Shown: in pieces, positions 42,511 through 54,807 of the stretch
Layout of the letters: each line of letters begins with the position of its first letter
Position numbering within the stretch: position 1 is the first letter of the stretch
NCBI GenBank assembly: GCA_030490835.1
Contig: CM059973.1
Location: 88,681,641 to 88,745,640 of the forward strand
Source: Annona cherimola
Lineage: Eukaryota; Streptophyta; Magnoliopsida; Magnoliales; Annonaceae
Length of the DNA: 64,000 nt
Reading direction: 5' to 3'
The notes under the pieces: model-generated
The model's input: the letters and a program-made list of their open reading frames with translations, nothing else
Told to the model about the DNA's origin: nothing
Database searches by the model: none
Position numbers and translations under genes: made by a program

Positions 42511-42687
42511 TATCTTAACTATCTAAAATATGTATCCTCTATAGATTAATTATTTTATACGATTTTACTGAAGCGAATTAGTGAGATTAGAGGCATAGAA
42601 GTCGAACTCGTCAAATATAATATTTTAATATCGCAACAGGTGTAGCTGCGTGAACTGGATATAAGTAAAATAGTGAACGTTGTCATG

Positions 42688-42932
42688 AGGTGTATTTGGT
42701 AATGTATAAAATAATACCAGTTAACATTTTTCACTTTTTATAACTATCATATTTTCTTATACAACTCATGTATTTTTTAATAATTTATACGTAACTATCT
42801 GTACAATTAATTTATATATTTTAGCTTTATTTTTTTGGTCATCGTCATTATGTTCGTCATGTCACATCACTTTACAATTTTATTTTATAAAATATTTCAT
42901 TAAAAGTTTTATTCATTCCTAAACACATCCAT
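42688..42932. mobile_element. MITE of the GGGTGTGTTTGG family
   Basis: The left end aggtgtatttggtaatg and right end ctaaacacatcc are imperfect inverted repeats, and the interior shows family patterns (atcgtcattatg, ataaaatatttcattaaaagttttat). It lies in the spacer between the LINE and eIF3e. Edges are approximate. Confidence 0.6.
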
Positions 42933-43184
42933 AGTAAATGAATTAATCAAGCCGAATCAATTAATTTTTCATCATTACAGTTTAAAATTGAATTATAAAG
43001 TAATAGTAAATTATTTGATATATCCAACTGAGGCCTGTTTAAAGTCATACAAGATTCAGTCTATTTTTTTTATTTTCAAGGCAGTTTTTTATTTTTAATA
43101 TAATTTTTCGTATTTGTTTGAGGGTGAATATAATTTTTCATATTTTAATATAACTTTTCTTATTCTAATGGTTGTATTTTAACT

Positions 43185-43388
43185 AAGAGGCGCTGGCATC
43201 TTTTTTAGTAGCAGCGGCACTAATCCGCGCATCCTGCAAACACGGTAACAGCACGCAGTACTCTTCCCTTATTTAAAACGGCCTTTCTAACGCCGCAGTG
43301 GAGCTTTTTTCACTCGACTGCCCTAATTCTTCGGTAGTGCTCGTTCTCTGTTTCTCATCGCGACTCGGCTCAGCACCAGTGTTTGCTG
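43185..43388 (+). promoter_or_regulatory. Proximal promoter and 5' leader of eIF3e
   Basis: After AT-rich spacer, composition shifts to mixed C/T-rich sequence about 200 bp before the eIF3e ATG, with tatttaaaa-like sequence near 43270. The short leader contains no obvious upstream ATG close to the start. The exact transcription start is not determinable here. Confidence 0.35.
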
Positions 43389-46300
43389 ATGGCGAATTAC
43401 GATTTAACCCGTCTCATAGCTCCCCACCTAGACAGGCATCTCGTATTTCCTCTCCTTGAATTCCTTCAGGAGCGGCAGCTTTATGCCGATGATGTTATCC
43501 TCAAGGCGAAGATCGAACTTCTTAGCAAAACCAACATGGTTGATTATGCTATGGATATCCATAAGAGCCTCTACCCCACTGAAGAAGTTCCTCAAGGTGT
43601 TTTTTCGTGACTTCATAGAAATTTACCTTTGTTGTGACAGTTTTAGATATTAGGGTTCTAGTTTGGTTTTTTTTTTTTTTTTCGCACATGAATTTCGAAT
43701 TGCGCTTTATTCTGACCTTCCAGCGGAATGCATAATGCTGAATCTGCATGTTAATCGAACGGAAGGTTCTATTTCTATTTCTATATTCCACGCTGCTAAT
43801 CATTGTGTAGGGACTCTGCAGCGGTGCTGCCCTTTTTGTCAAATGCTCTAAATATGACTCTAAAATCAGGATTTTTTTTCGTTACCTAGTTGTGATTTGA
43901 ATTATTTAATTTTTTTTCTTGGGGGGTGCAGATATGGTGGATAGGCGAGTTGAGGTCGTCACGAGATTGAAATCCCTAGAGGAGTCTGCCGCTCCATTGG
44001 TATCTTTTCTTCAAAATGCTAATTTGGTCCAGGAACTCCGTCCTGATAAGCAGTACAATCTTCAGATGTTGAATGATCGGTTTCAGGTATTACGACGTTT
44101 GTTCTATTTTGCAGCTTTCAGAGTCCGTTAGCCTGTAATTACACCACTACGGTACTAAGTTTGGTTGTTGGCATTCTGTGCTTTAGATTATGGCTGGTAA
44201 AAAAATGTGCATTGCCTATTATTTCCCTGTTTATAAAGTTTTTATCATTGATTACCATTGTTTTGGGAAATGCAATTTAATGAGAAAAACGAAATTATTG
44301 TTACTGTGATTGAGGTACAAGGTGTTAGATGTTGGTGTTCCAAGGAATCAGGGAGAGCCTCTCCATGATCTTGGTGAATTGGTATGGTTATTTATTTCCC
44401 TTGCCCTGTAGCAGGTGGGACCTCATGGTCTGCTATATGTCTGGTTGTCATCTGTATTGTGGCAATTCCTCTTGAGCAGCAAACATAGTACATAGGTAAG
44501 AAAACTGTATCGGTGGTTAAAAATTGAGTCATTGGGGGTTGCTGGACTTTATATATCATGAAGGTCCACAGTAATACCATTGAATTATTGGCTACATGAT
44601 TTTAGCATATAGTAATGAAAATTTGAAGTTCTGTTCACATGATAATGTTAAGAGCTAAGACATTAATTGTCTTCCTTGTTTCTGGACCTCATGGTCTGCT
44701 ATATGTCTGGTTGTCATCTGTATTGTGGCAATTCCTCTTGAGCAGCAAACATAGTACATAGGTAAGAAAACTGTATCGGTGGTTAAAAATTGAGTCATTG
44801 GAGGTTGCTGGACTTATATATCATGAAGGTCCACAGCAATACCATTGAATTATTGGCTACATGATTTTAGCATATAGTAATGAAAATTTGAAGTTCTGTT
44901 CACATGATAATGTTAAGAGCTAAGACATTAATTATCTTCCTTGTTTCTTTTATTAATTTTTGGTTGAGCTTTCGTGCACTTTATTATCATTTAAATGTTG
45001 TGAATAGAGGGAATACATAACCACATTTTGTGAACAGATTGGTCCAGAGCAGATAGAAGCATTATATCAGTATGCTAAATTTCAATTTGAGTGTGGAAAC
45101 TACTCCGGCGCAGCTGATTATCTGTACCAATATCGTACTTTGTGTACAAATAGCGATAGAAATTTTAGTGCACTATGGGGAAAGCTTGCAGCAGAGATTT
45201 TGATGCAGAATTGGGACATTGCTCTCGAAGAACTCAACCGATTAAAGGAGATAATTGATTCAAAGGTACTTGTTTCATTCCTTGTATTATTTTCTTCTTA
45301 ATCATGTTACAAATTATGTCACAGAATGTTGAGTAGCCTTATATCAATTTTACTTGTATTTGCAACAATTACATGAACCCTCATATTGTTCTCTTTAATT
45401 GTGATTCTTATGTTGCAGAATTTTTCTTCACCTCTCAATCAGTTGCAAAATAGAATATGGCTGATGCATTGGAGCCTCTTCATATTTTTCAATCATGAAA
45501 ATGGCAGAAATGGCATCATTGATCTATTCTTTCAAGACAGGTCTGCCTTCTGCACTTCTAATTACCAATTTTTTTAAACCAATACTGTTTGTTATGGATG
45601 ACTTAATCTCAGAAGAATCTGCTTAATATTTTTCAATCTCTGCATTGCCTTCTCTTCTTTATAGCACTTCTTGTAGCATGTCTTAACAATGTGTTTTTCT
45701 TCTTTTTGGCTACCACTGATTAATGGGTCCACATTTCATTGCCAAAAATTACAATACTATAGTTATGCAGAGCAACTACAGCCGCAAGTTGAGACTTTTT
45801 TTGCAGTGCATTCATTTCTTATGTTAATAATCGTGCCATTGTTATCCCTCTGTTTTGGTAAGCATTACTGACCAGGCTATTGGAATAATATTACCAATTC
45901 AAAATTTTACAAGATCTGCGATTTGGGGGTATTTGGTCAGTTAGTCTAAGATATTTTGGGGCCAGATTTGCTTGCAATTAGAATTAGTATTATTTGGCCA
46001 ATATGTTGCCTTAATTTGAGAGTGATTACTGACCAGCCTAGAATAAAAATGCTGGCAGTGTCATGCTGCGAGTTTTCATAAGCTTCAAGTCAGTTATACA
46101 CAGTGCTCTTCTACGATCAAGTATTTAATCCAACAACTTCTGCTTTATAATCTTGTCTCGATGTGTTTAGTTGGCAACATTCTGCTCTCACGTGGGCTTG
46201 TAATAGTTATATTTGCTATACCTTTAAAGGATTAATGTCATTATGTTTATGTTTCATGCACCACAACCTGACAATATGCTTTCTGTGTTGTACAATCTCT

Positions 46301-47970
46301 CTTATTTTGCAGGTATCTTAATGCTATTCAGACAAACGCACATCATCTTCTGCGTTATGTTGCCACTGCAGTTATTGTTAACAAAAGGAGGAGAAATGTA
46401 CTGAAGGACTTGATCAAAGTCATCCAGCAGGAGCAATACTCCTACAAAGACCCTATCACTGAGTTCCTTGAGTGCTTGTATGTTAACTATGATTTTGAGG
46501 GAGCACAAAAGAAGCTTCGTGAGTGTGAGGATGTAAGTTGCTTTTTTTATTAACATGTTCAGATGTCTAAGCCTCTATTGCAAGTTAAACTATTCTTGTT
46601 TTGAATACCGAACATGCAGAAGGATGCGTCTTTTACATGAGAAATTAAATCAAATTTAAATGATTTGAATATTCCATAATATTTTAACTGGCATCTGAAT
46701 TAGGCCTCTTCTGGAATTTAAAAATGCCATTGCAGGTGATACTGAATGATCCTTTTCTTGGGAAGCGAGTTGAAGATGCAAACTTTAGTACAGTGCCTTT
46801 GAGAGACGAATTCCTTGAAAATGCTCGTCTTTTCATATTTGAAACTTATTGCCGCATACACCAGCGCATTGATATTGGGTGGGTACTTTCTATTTGGTGG
46901 TTCACTCACATAAATTTTTTTATTTGCACCATTATTCATGTGTTTGGTATACTTCATCCATGATTGTGATGGTTGATTATTTTTTTAATAGTGCCTGATA
47001 GAATTTCTATAACGTGCTGGATATTTGTAAGTCTGTAAGCTGGTTGAGGTTCTTCATTTTTCATTGAATGATAAGATATATATGATCAAGATTATGAGAG
47101 AGAGGGAGAGACAGAGAGTTTCCAAAAAAAAAAAAAAGTTTAAAAGGGTCAAGAAAATCAAGTGAGAAAAATGCTTTATTAGAAGCATGTCCAATGGTCC
47201 AATCATCATGGTCCTAGTATCCAAAATAAAGCAACACTTGGGACCGAGCCCCTGACACTTCAGATTCTTTTCTAAAACTACAGTCAAACTATTAACATCA
47301 CAGTTTTTAGGTGACAGCAGAGTAACACTGATAGGTTATGAAGATGACTTAAAAGAGTATGCTTGTTTCACCATTGTTCACCAAGAACTGAAGAACAGAA
47401 ATTAGCAGTTGCCACAATGCATGTATGCGTATGCACTAATTTCTTCTCCTTTCCAGACTTAACCTGACACGGTTGATGCCAATGCATACTGCTTTCTCCT
47501 GGAAGGTTGCTGATTCATATAGATATTATGTTTCTCCTCTTTTGTTTGTTTATTAGCATGCCTTTAAAACTGTGGTTTCCAAATTTACCAAAATGGATGT
47601 TTGACTTTTATTGATATATTGTGAAATTCTAACAGTATGCTCGCTGAGAAGCTGAATATGAGCTATGATGAGGCTGAGAGATGGATTGTCAACCTTGTCC
47701 GGAATGCGAAGCTGGATGCTAAGATTGACTCAAAGTCAGGAACTGTTGTAATGGAACCCAACCATCTCAACGTGTAAGTTTCACATCTCATCATAGTTCT
47801 TTTTTCTTCAGATGACAGTTTCAAAACCAATTATCATGCATTTTTCCTCTTGATTTCATGCCATCTTCAGGTATGAGCAGATTATTGAAAACACCAAACA
47901 AGTATCAATGCGCACATATATGCTGGCAAAGAACTTTGAATCTATGCCATCTACACAAGCAGCTCGGTAG
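43389..47970 (+). CDS. EIF3E: Eukaryotic translation initiation factor 3 subunit E (complete, 8 exons)
   Basis: eIF3e (also INT6) is a PCI-domain subunit of eIF3, the cytoplasmic complex that assembles initiation factors on the 40S subunit. Exons: 43389-43596, 43932-44086, 45038-45265, 45419-45540, 46313-46532, 46736-46878, 47636-47773, 47871-47970. They total 1,314 nt, 437 aa, with phases consistent at every junction; Arabidopsis eIF3e is about 441 aa. The N-terminus has the eIF3e signature [20 protein letters not shown], followed by [34 protein letters not shown] and [20 protein letters not shown]. The PCI region spans about residues 230-400, with [20 protein letters not shown] and [19 protein letters not shown]. 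The start is the first ATG of the exon, only a few codons before the conserved block. The last 32 residues after LNV fit the variable tail. Intron 2 holds a recent 266-bp tandem duplication. Confidence 0.95.
44418..44948 (+). repeat. 266-bp tandem duplication in eIF3e intron 2
   Basis: Copy 1 is 44418-44683 and copy 2 is 44684-44948. They differ by a one-base deletion (actttatata versus acttatata) and only about three substitutions. Both begin ggacctcatggtctgc and end ccttgtttct. The near identity points to a recent event. It is wholly intronic. Confidence 0.95.
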
Positions 47971-48492
47971 GAGAGTGATTTCACAAGTTCAAGGTTGTCT
48001 CCTTGTAGGAACGACAGATGGAAGATTTGTCTCATGTTTTATTATGTTACTCTGGGAAATACTCCGACCACAGCCTAGCAATTTTGCTTGCATTGAAAGT
48101 TTCCAGTTCTATTTGTTCGACTCCAGAGGCATCTATAGTAGCGAAAAGCACATGATGCCATTTTTATCGATTTGTTTTTATTTGAATTATGCAGATGCTG
48201 TCTTTGATTAACAGATGACATGCATCTTATATTAGGCTGCATGTGTTGCATGAGCCTTGGAAACCTAGGTTAAAGTACGTCGAGGCCAAGGTGTTAAATA
48301 AATTTTATAACTTCGGCAAGAAAATATTAAAGACAGTCTTTTGGAAATTCCCATTCTTAAATGGGGGAAGAAATGCTGGTAAACATGAAACATATACCAT
48401 CAACAACTTTTACATTGGTGACTCGTGCTTGTGATCGTTGACTGCTATTTTAATAATTTTGATTGACTTCCACGCATGCTTAATAAATTCCA
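47971..48492 (+). other. eIF3e 3' region
   Basis: This is non-coding sequence between the eIF3e stop and the hAT-type MITE. It probably includes the 3' untranslated region. Open frames here are short and have no family resemblance. Confidence 0.5.
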
Positions 48493-48500
48493 ATGTAAAC

Positions 48501-49227
48501 TAGGGGTGAGAATTGGGGCGGGTCGACCTGTGACCTGGCTTTAACCCAACTCATTTTTTGCTAGGTAAAACTAATATATTTTTGACCCAGAATAGGGATG
48601 TGTTAGAAATTTTGACTCAAATTCGAAAATAGAGTTGGGGTGGGTCGACCATGTCCTGACCCGAAGAGTCCGATCTGTCCTGCATATGTTAATTTATTAA
48701 AAATTATAAGCTTATGTTTAAATATTATTATTATTTTCTTTCAAAATTTTCACTTTTTTATAATCAATTATATCAACAATAGAAGAATCAATTTATTCAG
48801 AAAACAATATAAGAATTAATAAAAAGAATTTTTACATATATAACACTTGTGTAATTGTATATTAACTTATTTTAATAAATTTATATTATATTTTTAAATA
48901 TTTTGTTTTCTTAATTATTTTTTTAATAATTAGTGAAATAGTGAAGTATATAATATTTAAATTTAGTATAGATGTATATTTATGTTTGATAGGTTTATAA
49001 ATTTTTAAAATTATCTTATTTGACCCGTATTTTTGACTCAACCTGTTATCACGAAACTGGTTCGATACCAACTCGAAGTTTGTCCCGTAATTTATTAAAA
49101 AACAGTGACGGTCAAACCAATTTTATCCCGACCCGGTATAAAAAGAGGATCAAATTCAATTTTTAAAAAGTAAGGTCAGGATTAAGCAAATTTTTACCTG
49201 GTATAGCCTGCCCGATTCCCATCACTA
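48501..49227. mobile_element. 727-bp hAT-type MITE with perfect 8-bp target duplication
   Basis: The terminal inverted repeats are taggggtgagaattgggg on the left and, complemented, tagtgatgggaatcggg on the right. Identical 8-mers atgtaaac flank it at 48493-48500 and 49228-49235. An 8-bp duplication and a TAGGGGTG-like end are typical of hAT elements. The interior is AT-rich with GGGTCGACC and GACCCG subterminal repeats and has no coding frame. It lies about 0.5 kb past the eIF3e stop. Confidence 0.9.
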
Positions 49228-49235
49228 ATGTAAAC

Positions 49236-50014
49236 CCTTTCAGGGGGAATATGCTTTTGTGAATTTTTGGACCTAGCTTTGCAGTCAGTCGGCACTCTTT
49301 AGGATAATTCTAAATGAAAATAGTGGAGCTCCTTGGGATAATCCTAAATGAAAATAGTATGGCGTGTTACAAGTTATATAAGATTTTTGAATTAAATTTG
49401 TATGGCATTTTCAATACAACTTTTTAATTTCTAAGGTAGTCGTTTCAATTGGTATTTTTATTTTTAATACAATTTTATCCATTCTTAATATGATTTTACT
49501 TATTTTCAATATATATGATTACATTCTTATTCTAAATACAAATTTGACCTAAACGTAAATTCGATTCAAGAATCTGTATGGTTTGGAACCGCTCTTAATT
49601 AACTACATGCGTTTAAGGTGATGGACGGTTTTGATTTTACAGACTTTGGGTGCATCCAGTTCCTGGCGCTGTACAAATTCGTACATTGCGATGTAGCAGT
49701 TTGGCGTCCTGCTCCGACGTGATGGCAGCAGCCAGCCAGACCGCCTCAGTCAGTGGCGCAAGGAACCGGCGATAAGAACCCGTCTTCTCACGATAAATTG
49801 AATCGCATCGTCTTCCTTCCCACCTTGTCTCCCGATATTTTTGTCCTTCTTTGGCAGGACGCTTTTGCTCTCTGCCACCATCATATATCAATGCGCCGGG
49901 AATCTCCGATGGGCAGTGGAAATGGACGTAGATTGTAGGTGACGTTTGTGAGAGTAAAAGTTGGGGTAAACGTGGTATTTAGTAGGAATAGAAAATAGGA
50001 TATTTTGAAATTTT
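49236..50014. other. Spacer with a GC-richer patch
   Basis: 49300-49600 is AT-rich. 49640-49930 is clearly GC-richer, with open frames on both strands (49753-49938 plus, 49637-49891 minus), but neither resembles a protein family I know. It could be a gene fragment or leader of a decayed gene. Confidence 0.4.
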
Positions 50015-50305
50015 GGGTGTGTTTGGCAATTTGCAAAAGTTGTCGAGTTAAAACTTTTCAATCTAAAACTTATCACTCTCCGTAACTACTCTTTTTTAAA
50101 TTATTCTATACATATTTTTCTATATAATAATCCTACTTTTTAATCATTTCTACACAACTACCAATACAACTATCCTTTTTATTTTAAATTTATTCTCTTT
50201 ACTCCTCATCATTACCCCTACAATATCACATCATTTTCTACTAATTTGACAACTTTTACATAAAAAAAATTTCTTTAAAAATTTTACAACTTCCCAAACA
50301 CACCC
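50015..50305. mobile_element. 291-bp MITE, GGGTGTGTTTGG family
   Basis: Perfect terminal repeats gggtgtgtttgg and ccaaacacaccc are flanked by TTT at 50012-50014 and 50306-50308. The interior is the complementary orientation of the family consensus. There is no coding frame. Confidence 0.85.
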
Positions 50306-50418
50306 TTTATGTGACTGATAGGATAAAATTAAAATAAATAGATTTGCTTTAAAATAATTAATAAAAAAATAATTAGAATATAGAAATAAATGTGAAAAAT
50401 ATAATAATTAAATAATTA

Positions 50419-52235
50419 GGGTATGTTTGGGAAGTTGTAAAACTTTTGATGAAAAGTTTTTTATGTAAAAGTTGTCAAATTAGTAGAAATGATGTGATAT
50501 TGTTGGGGTAATGATGAAGAATAAAGAGAATAAATTTAAAATAAATAGGTTAGTTGTATTGATAGTTGTGTAGAAATGATTGAAAAGTAGGGTTGTTGTA
50601 TAGAAAGATGTATAAAAAATAATGTAAAAAAGAGTAGTTATGAAGAGTGACAAGTTTTAGATTAAGAGTTTGTTTGGAAATCGTTGAAATTTTGTGACGT
50701 GTTTAGGGGGATGAAAAGTTGTCAAAATTGTGTCGTTCGTACTGTGCGAAGAATAACCAGCATTTATGCTGATGATGACTTCAACGTCTGTCCATTTCTG
50801 GTCAACGCAACCGACTACGTGGATGTTACCGCCCGACTTCAGCTGGAAGCCGAATCGTGTTTATACAAGGACTGATTCCGGGCTGCATTGGCGTACAGTG
50901 AGTGTAGCACCCGTTGCGAGCGCTACGATGGGCTTGGAATGGTTTTCCGCGCCTTGGAAATCTGGATCGTATTGAATGGGTTTTCAACGCCTCCAAGACA
51001 ACAGCGTGGGCTTAGTTTTCCTGCATCAACATGGGATAAAACGTGTTAGGATTCACGGTTTTTAGATAAAATCTGGCATATGGGTGTTTTCTTGTGGATT
51101 CGGCAGCATAACGGCTAAGACAGGGCTTTCCGTACACGGATCAAGTCACAAATCTGACAGCATAACGGCAGAGTATTATGCTGGAATCCGTGGACCCCGC
51201 GTGCACCCGCCTTGCCGGGGCGTTAACTCGAATACGCACGCAAAAATAAAGAAAATGGAGTCGTCACTGATCTTTGAAGGGGGATCAGTCCCTGTTTTCA
51301 ATTAAATAAGACACTAATCGTACAGAGCTCGGATTCCGGCCTTCGGATTGAAGCAAATATGGCAAATCTGCCAACCCGAGGCGGTTTACACGGCGTGAAA
51401 AGGGAGAAAATGAAATATTTGAGAGAATAGGAGAGATGGAAAGGGGGAACGTGGAAGAGAAGCTCGTAGCTTGGAGAGCGGGAAAACGCGGGACGCCGGG
51501 GCTTTGCTGCAGACTCCCGTCCTCCCCTATGGGATGCCTCTCCAAGTGTGTCCCAAGTGAGGGGGGGTGCTCCTCCTTTTATAGGTGTTGGAGCGGGCTT
51601 TGGGCCACTTGAGTTGTTTGGACTTTGTCCATGGGCTTGAGCTTGAGGTGGGAGCATGGACCTTAGGCCACTTGAAGTGTTGGACTTGGTCCATATGCTT
51701 GAACTTGGCTAAGCCCGTTGTTTTGGGTGGGCCGTTGTAGAGGCCTGATGGGTAGTTGTAGAGAAGCTTGCTTTTGAGGCTTGGCGGGCTGGATCTGGTG
51801 GGCTGCATTGTAGAGCCCGTTTGCTGTATCTGGTGAGTTGAATCTGGTGGACTGCATTGTGGAGCACGTTGAGGTGGCCTATAGGAGCTTTGCTCTCGTG
51901 GGCCGGATCTGGTTTGTTGAAAAGCCTGTTTCGAGGCTTGGTGGAGCTTTGCTCCCGTGGGTTGAGTTCGGAAGGGCCTACTTAGCTTGCTTGAACTTCC
52001 TTTTGTCTTAAATTTGCTTGGGCTTAGAGCTCGTTCCAATTTATCCATCTTTGGGCCCAAGGGTGGGATGTCAACAGCGAGAGGTTGACAGATGGCGCAG
52101 ACATGACGGGACGTTTTTTATCCCGACACCCCTACATCTTGAAAAGTTTTAAACCAGCGCTGGAGTTATACCGAATGCCAGACAGCCCATAAAAAATTTT
52201 AACTTGAAAACTTTTGCAAATGGGCAAACACACCC
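50419..52235. mobile_element. Composite MITE-ended element interrupted by a solo LTR
   Basis: It begins gggtatgtttggg after TTA (50416-50418) and ends gcaaacacaccc before TTA (52236-52238). 50419-50665 looks like a nearly whole family MITE. 50665 (agtttgtttgg) to 52235 may be a second element with its own interior. The GC-richer stretch at 50690-51085 is not recognised and could be captured sequence. A solo LTR lies inside. The exact number of nested units is unresolved. Confidence 0.5.
51095..52136 (-). mobile_element. 1,042-bp solo LTR with perfect 5-bp target duplication
   Basis: Read on the minus strand it starts TGTAGGGGTGTCGGGATA and ends CCGAATCCA, so it has the TG...CA termini of LTRs. 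Identical tcttg flanks it at 51090-51094 and 52137-52141, the 5-bp duplication of LTR retrotransposon integration. A TATA-like ctataaaagga lies on the minus strand near 51580. No gag, pol or second LTR is present, so the internal part was probably lost by LTR-LTR recombination. The 177-codon minus-strand frame inside is repeat-derived. Confidence 0.82.
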
Positions 52236-52481
52236 TTAATGAAGTACTTTTAAATGAACTCACATTTTCCCATCACGTTTTTCATAGCCCGCTACCAAAC
52301 CCCTCAGAGGCTACGGCACTGCCTCCGTAGGCGGCATTAATGAACGTTGTTGCAAGCGGCAATTTTTTTCTCTCACATCAATGGATCACACTAGGGCATG
52401 CCATAATGCAAAACCGATTGGATTATGTACATGTTCACCATTGCAAGCAGCACTTAAATCGTATGAGAATTTCTAAAATTC

Positions 52482-52560
52482 GATTGAGAATTAAAAAAAT
52501 TATAAAATGTGAAAAAAATTTGATTGAGAATTAAAAAATTTATAAAATGTGAAAAAAAAA
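52482..52560. repeat. Two-copy 40-bp tandem repeat
   Basis: The unit starting attgagaattaaaaaa and ending in aaaatgtgaaaaaa occurs twice back to back, with a couple of length differences in A runs. It is intergenic. Confidence 0.8.
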
Positions 52561-53724
52561 ATTACGTGCCAAAAATGATTTTTTTTTTTTCTAAACATGT
52601 ACCATCTCCATCCAATGTCCAAAGTATTCATAACGATATGCGAGAATGGAAAGCGGTAGGACAATGCATGAATTGTCCGGTAGGAGGGCCCAGAATTCTA
52701 TGGATTGTCCTCACAGGCCATGTCCTGGTCTAATCCACTTCCGTGAGAAAATGACGAGGAGAGGTTGTCACGTATTAGCAGTACGGAAAGGTGCCTATAC
52801 TTCAAAAAAAGTGAAGTTATATTGAAATTTTAAAAAGTTAAAAAAGAGTGAAATTTTGTATCTCATTCTCGAATGGATGGATCATTTTGAACGTGCAAAA
52901 GGGTTAAATGCAATGAGAATGAGAAGAGGATGACAAGGATTAGACGGAATATCTATATCGAACATCAGGGCTAGCTGACTAGCACGATCCAATATTTCTA
53001 GGCGTGTTTGGTAACGCTAACAGGAGAGGCGAAAGAGAAAATAAAAATTTTCAGATTTTTAACGTTTTTATGTACTTTAATTATTCATTCTTATGGTCTC
53101 CTTAAATTTTAAAATTTTGATGTTTAATGGAAGACCTAATCCATTCATTATATTTAACATCACTTACTTAGTTCAGAGACCAAATTTCATTCAAATACAA
53201 TATGTGTATAGGATTCATTTTAAAAATAAGTACATTCATATGTTAATTAAGAAAACTTAGATTCATTTCATATATATTGGAATGTAATATTAATTTATAG
53301 AATCATTTATTCATATAATAATGATGTTTTAAATGGTTTAAATGTTGAAAATATTATTTAAAATTTGATATTTTGCATAAATTATTTTATTATGCCGAAT
53401 TTACGTATTTGTAAATAGAGCCCATATACGGAATATTAGGCAAATGAAAAAGTTTTCATAATATTATATGTGATGCTAAACATAATAGATTGATTGGATT
53501 TTTCATCAACCGTCTGAATATTAAAAATTAATGAGGTTACATAGAAGTTTGATAGAAGCATTCCCGTTTATTCTTATATTTAAAATTTACGCTGCTTTTC
53601 TCACTTTATGCTTTTACATTACCTAACATACCATCTACATTATCATTTTTTTCTTTTGTTTCTTATCATTGCACCATTGAACAAAGTGACCAACAGTTCC
53701 ATGAAAATTAAGAACCAAAGCCTC

Positions 53725-53880
53725 GTGAAGCTGCCAACATGTGAAGTGCAGCTAGCAAGAGTCTCGTCTTAGGTGTGATGAGTTCGAGCTTCGAGTCCCC
53801 GCTTGAGGAGTTCAGCTCCCATTTTTCGGTGTACTGTCTTCATAGCTGCTTAGTCGATAATATTATTAAATTTACATCCC
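53725..53880 (+). mobile_element. tRNA-derived SINE-like relic
   Basis: An A-box-like agctagcaagagtctcg is followed by B-box-like gagttcgagcttcgagtcc, then by non-tRNA sequence. No complete cloverleaf forms and no target duplication was found, so this is inference from the internal promoter pattern. Confidence 0.4.
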
Positions 53881-54807
53881 AAGAGCTATCATTGAAATAT
53901 GTACTTGAGCTGTAAATAGAAAAATAAAAAAGCACCGTAGAGCTAGAAAAGTAGCAAAGTTTGATAGTTCGTCATAAGTTGTTGACAACCATAGTTAATC
54001 TGGAGTAGTGCTTCGTGCATGTGGTTAGGGTCAAGTGGGTTCTTTTTGACAACTTAACAGTAATAAAAACTAATGCAATTAAAATGATAATTTTTTGGCT
54101 ATTTGATTGGTGGACGTGAATTAAATTATGGCATGAAATATCAACGGTCTAAATTCAAGAATCAACAAATTATAGATAAATTCCACAATGAATATTAAAA
54201 GCAATAAACCGTGCATCAATACTTTTTATGAATACGGTAACTCAAGTTGCCTCACAATGAGGAGGTCTTGAGTACAAGTATGTTGCTTGGAGATATAAAT
54301 TTTGATTTTAACAATTTAGTCCCCCTGAAATGGGGATTTTATAATTTTCCCCATTATTGTGGGGGTTTTACAATTTCTTTTATTGTGGTGGGGGTATAGG
54401 AAAAATTTTCCTCCGTGGTTTGAGGGTAAGCATGCGTTTTATTGTAATATTTGGAAGGCATAATGTATAAACATATCAAAAAATATTTTTTCATGAATAG
54501 ATAAAGGGTTTGCTTTGAGCAACGTATTCAAGATATCCTATTTGCATGGATGAGATGAGATTTTTAACTTTTATATGATATTTTGTTCATAACTCCTTAT
54601 TTCTCTTCAAATTTTAATACTACTTTTCTGCATGCTGACTATAATTTCTTGTTCCACAATAGTCATCCACCATTTCAATTTTATGGTATCAAATGCATGT
54701 GGATGCTTATCATATTAACACAATAGCTCACGTGCTTTTGAAGAATAGTCGTATCTTGCGCAGGTACAGACTCTTGCTTCTTGTAATTTATAATTTTCAC
54801 AGCTTTA

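Larger units (their letters stand above)
52239..54807. other. AT-rich spacer with small repeats
   Basis: No credible gene is present. It contains a tandem repeat at 52482-52560 and two tRNA-like SINE candidates near 53725-53880 and 54235-54480. Short open frames have no family resemblance. Confidence 0.55.

Noticed and set aside
51527..52060. 177-codon minus-strand open frame
   Set aside because: It lies wholly inside the solo LTR; the product is Gln/Pro/Ser-rich and reflects internal repeats such as ggccacttga units.
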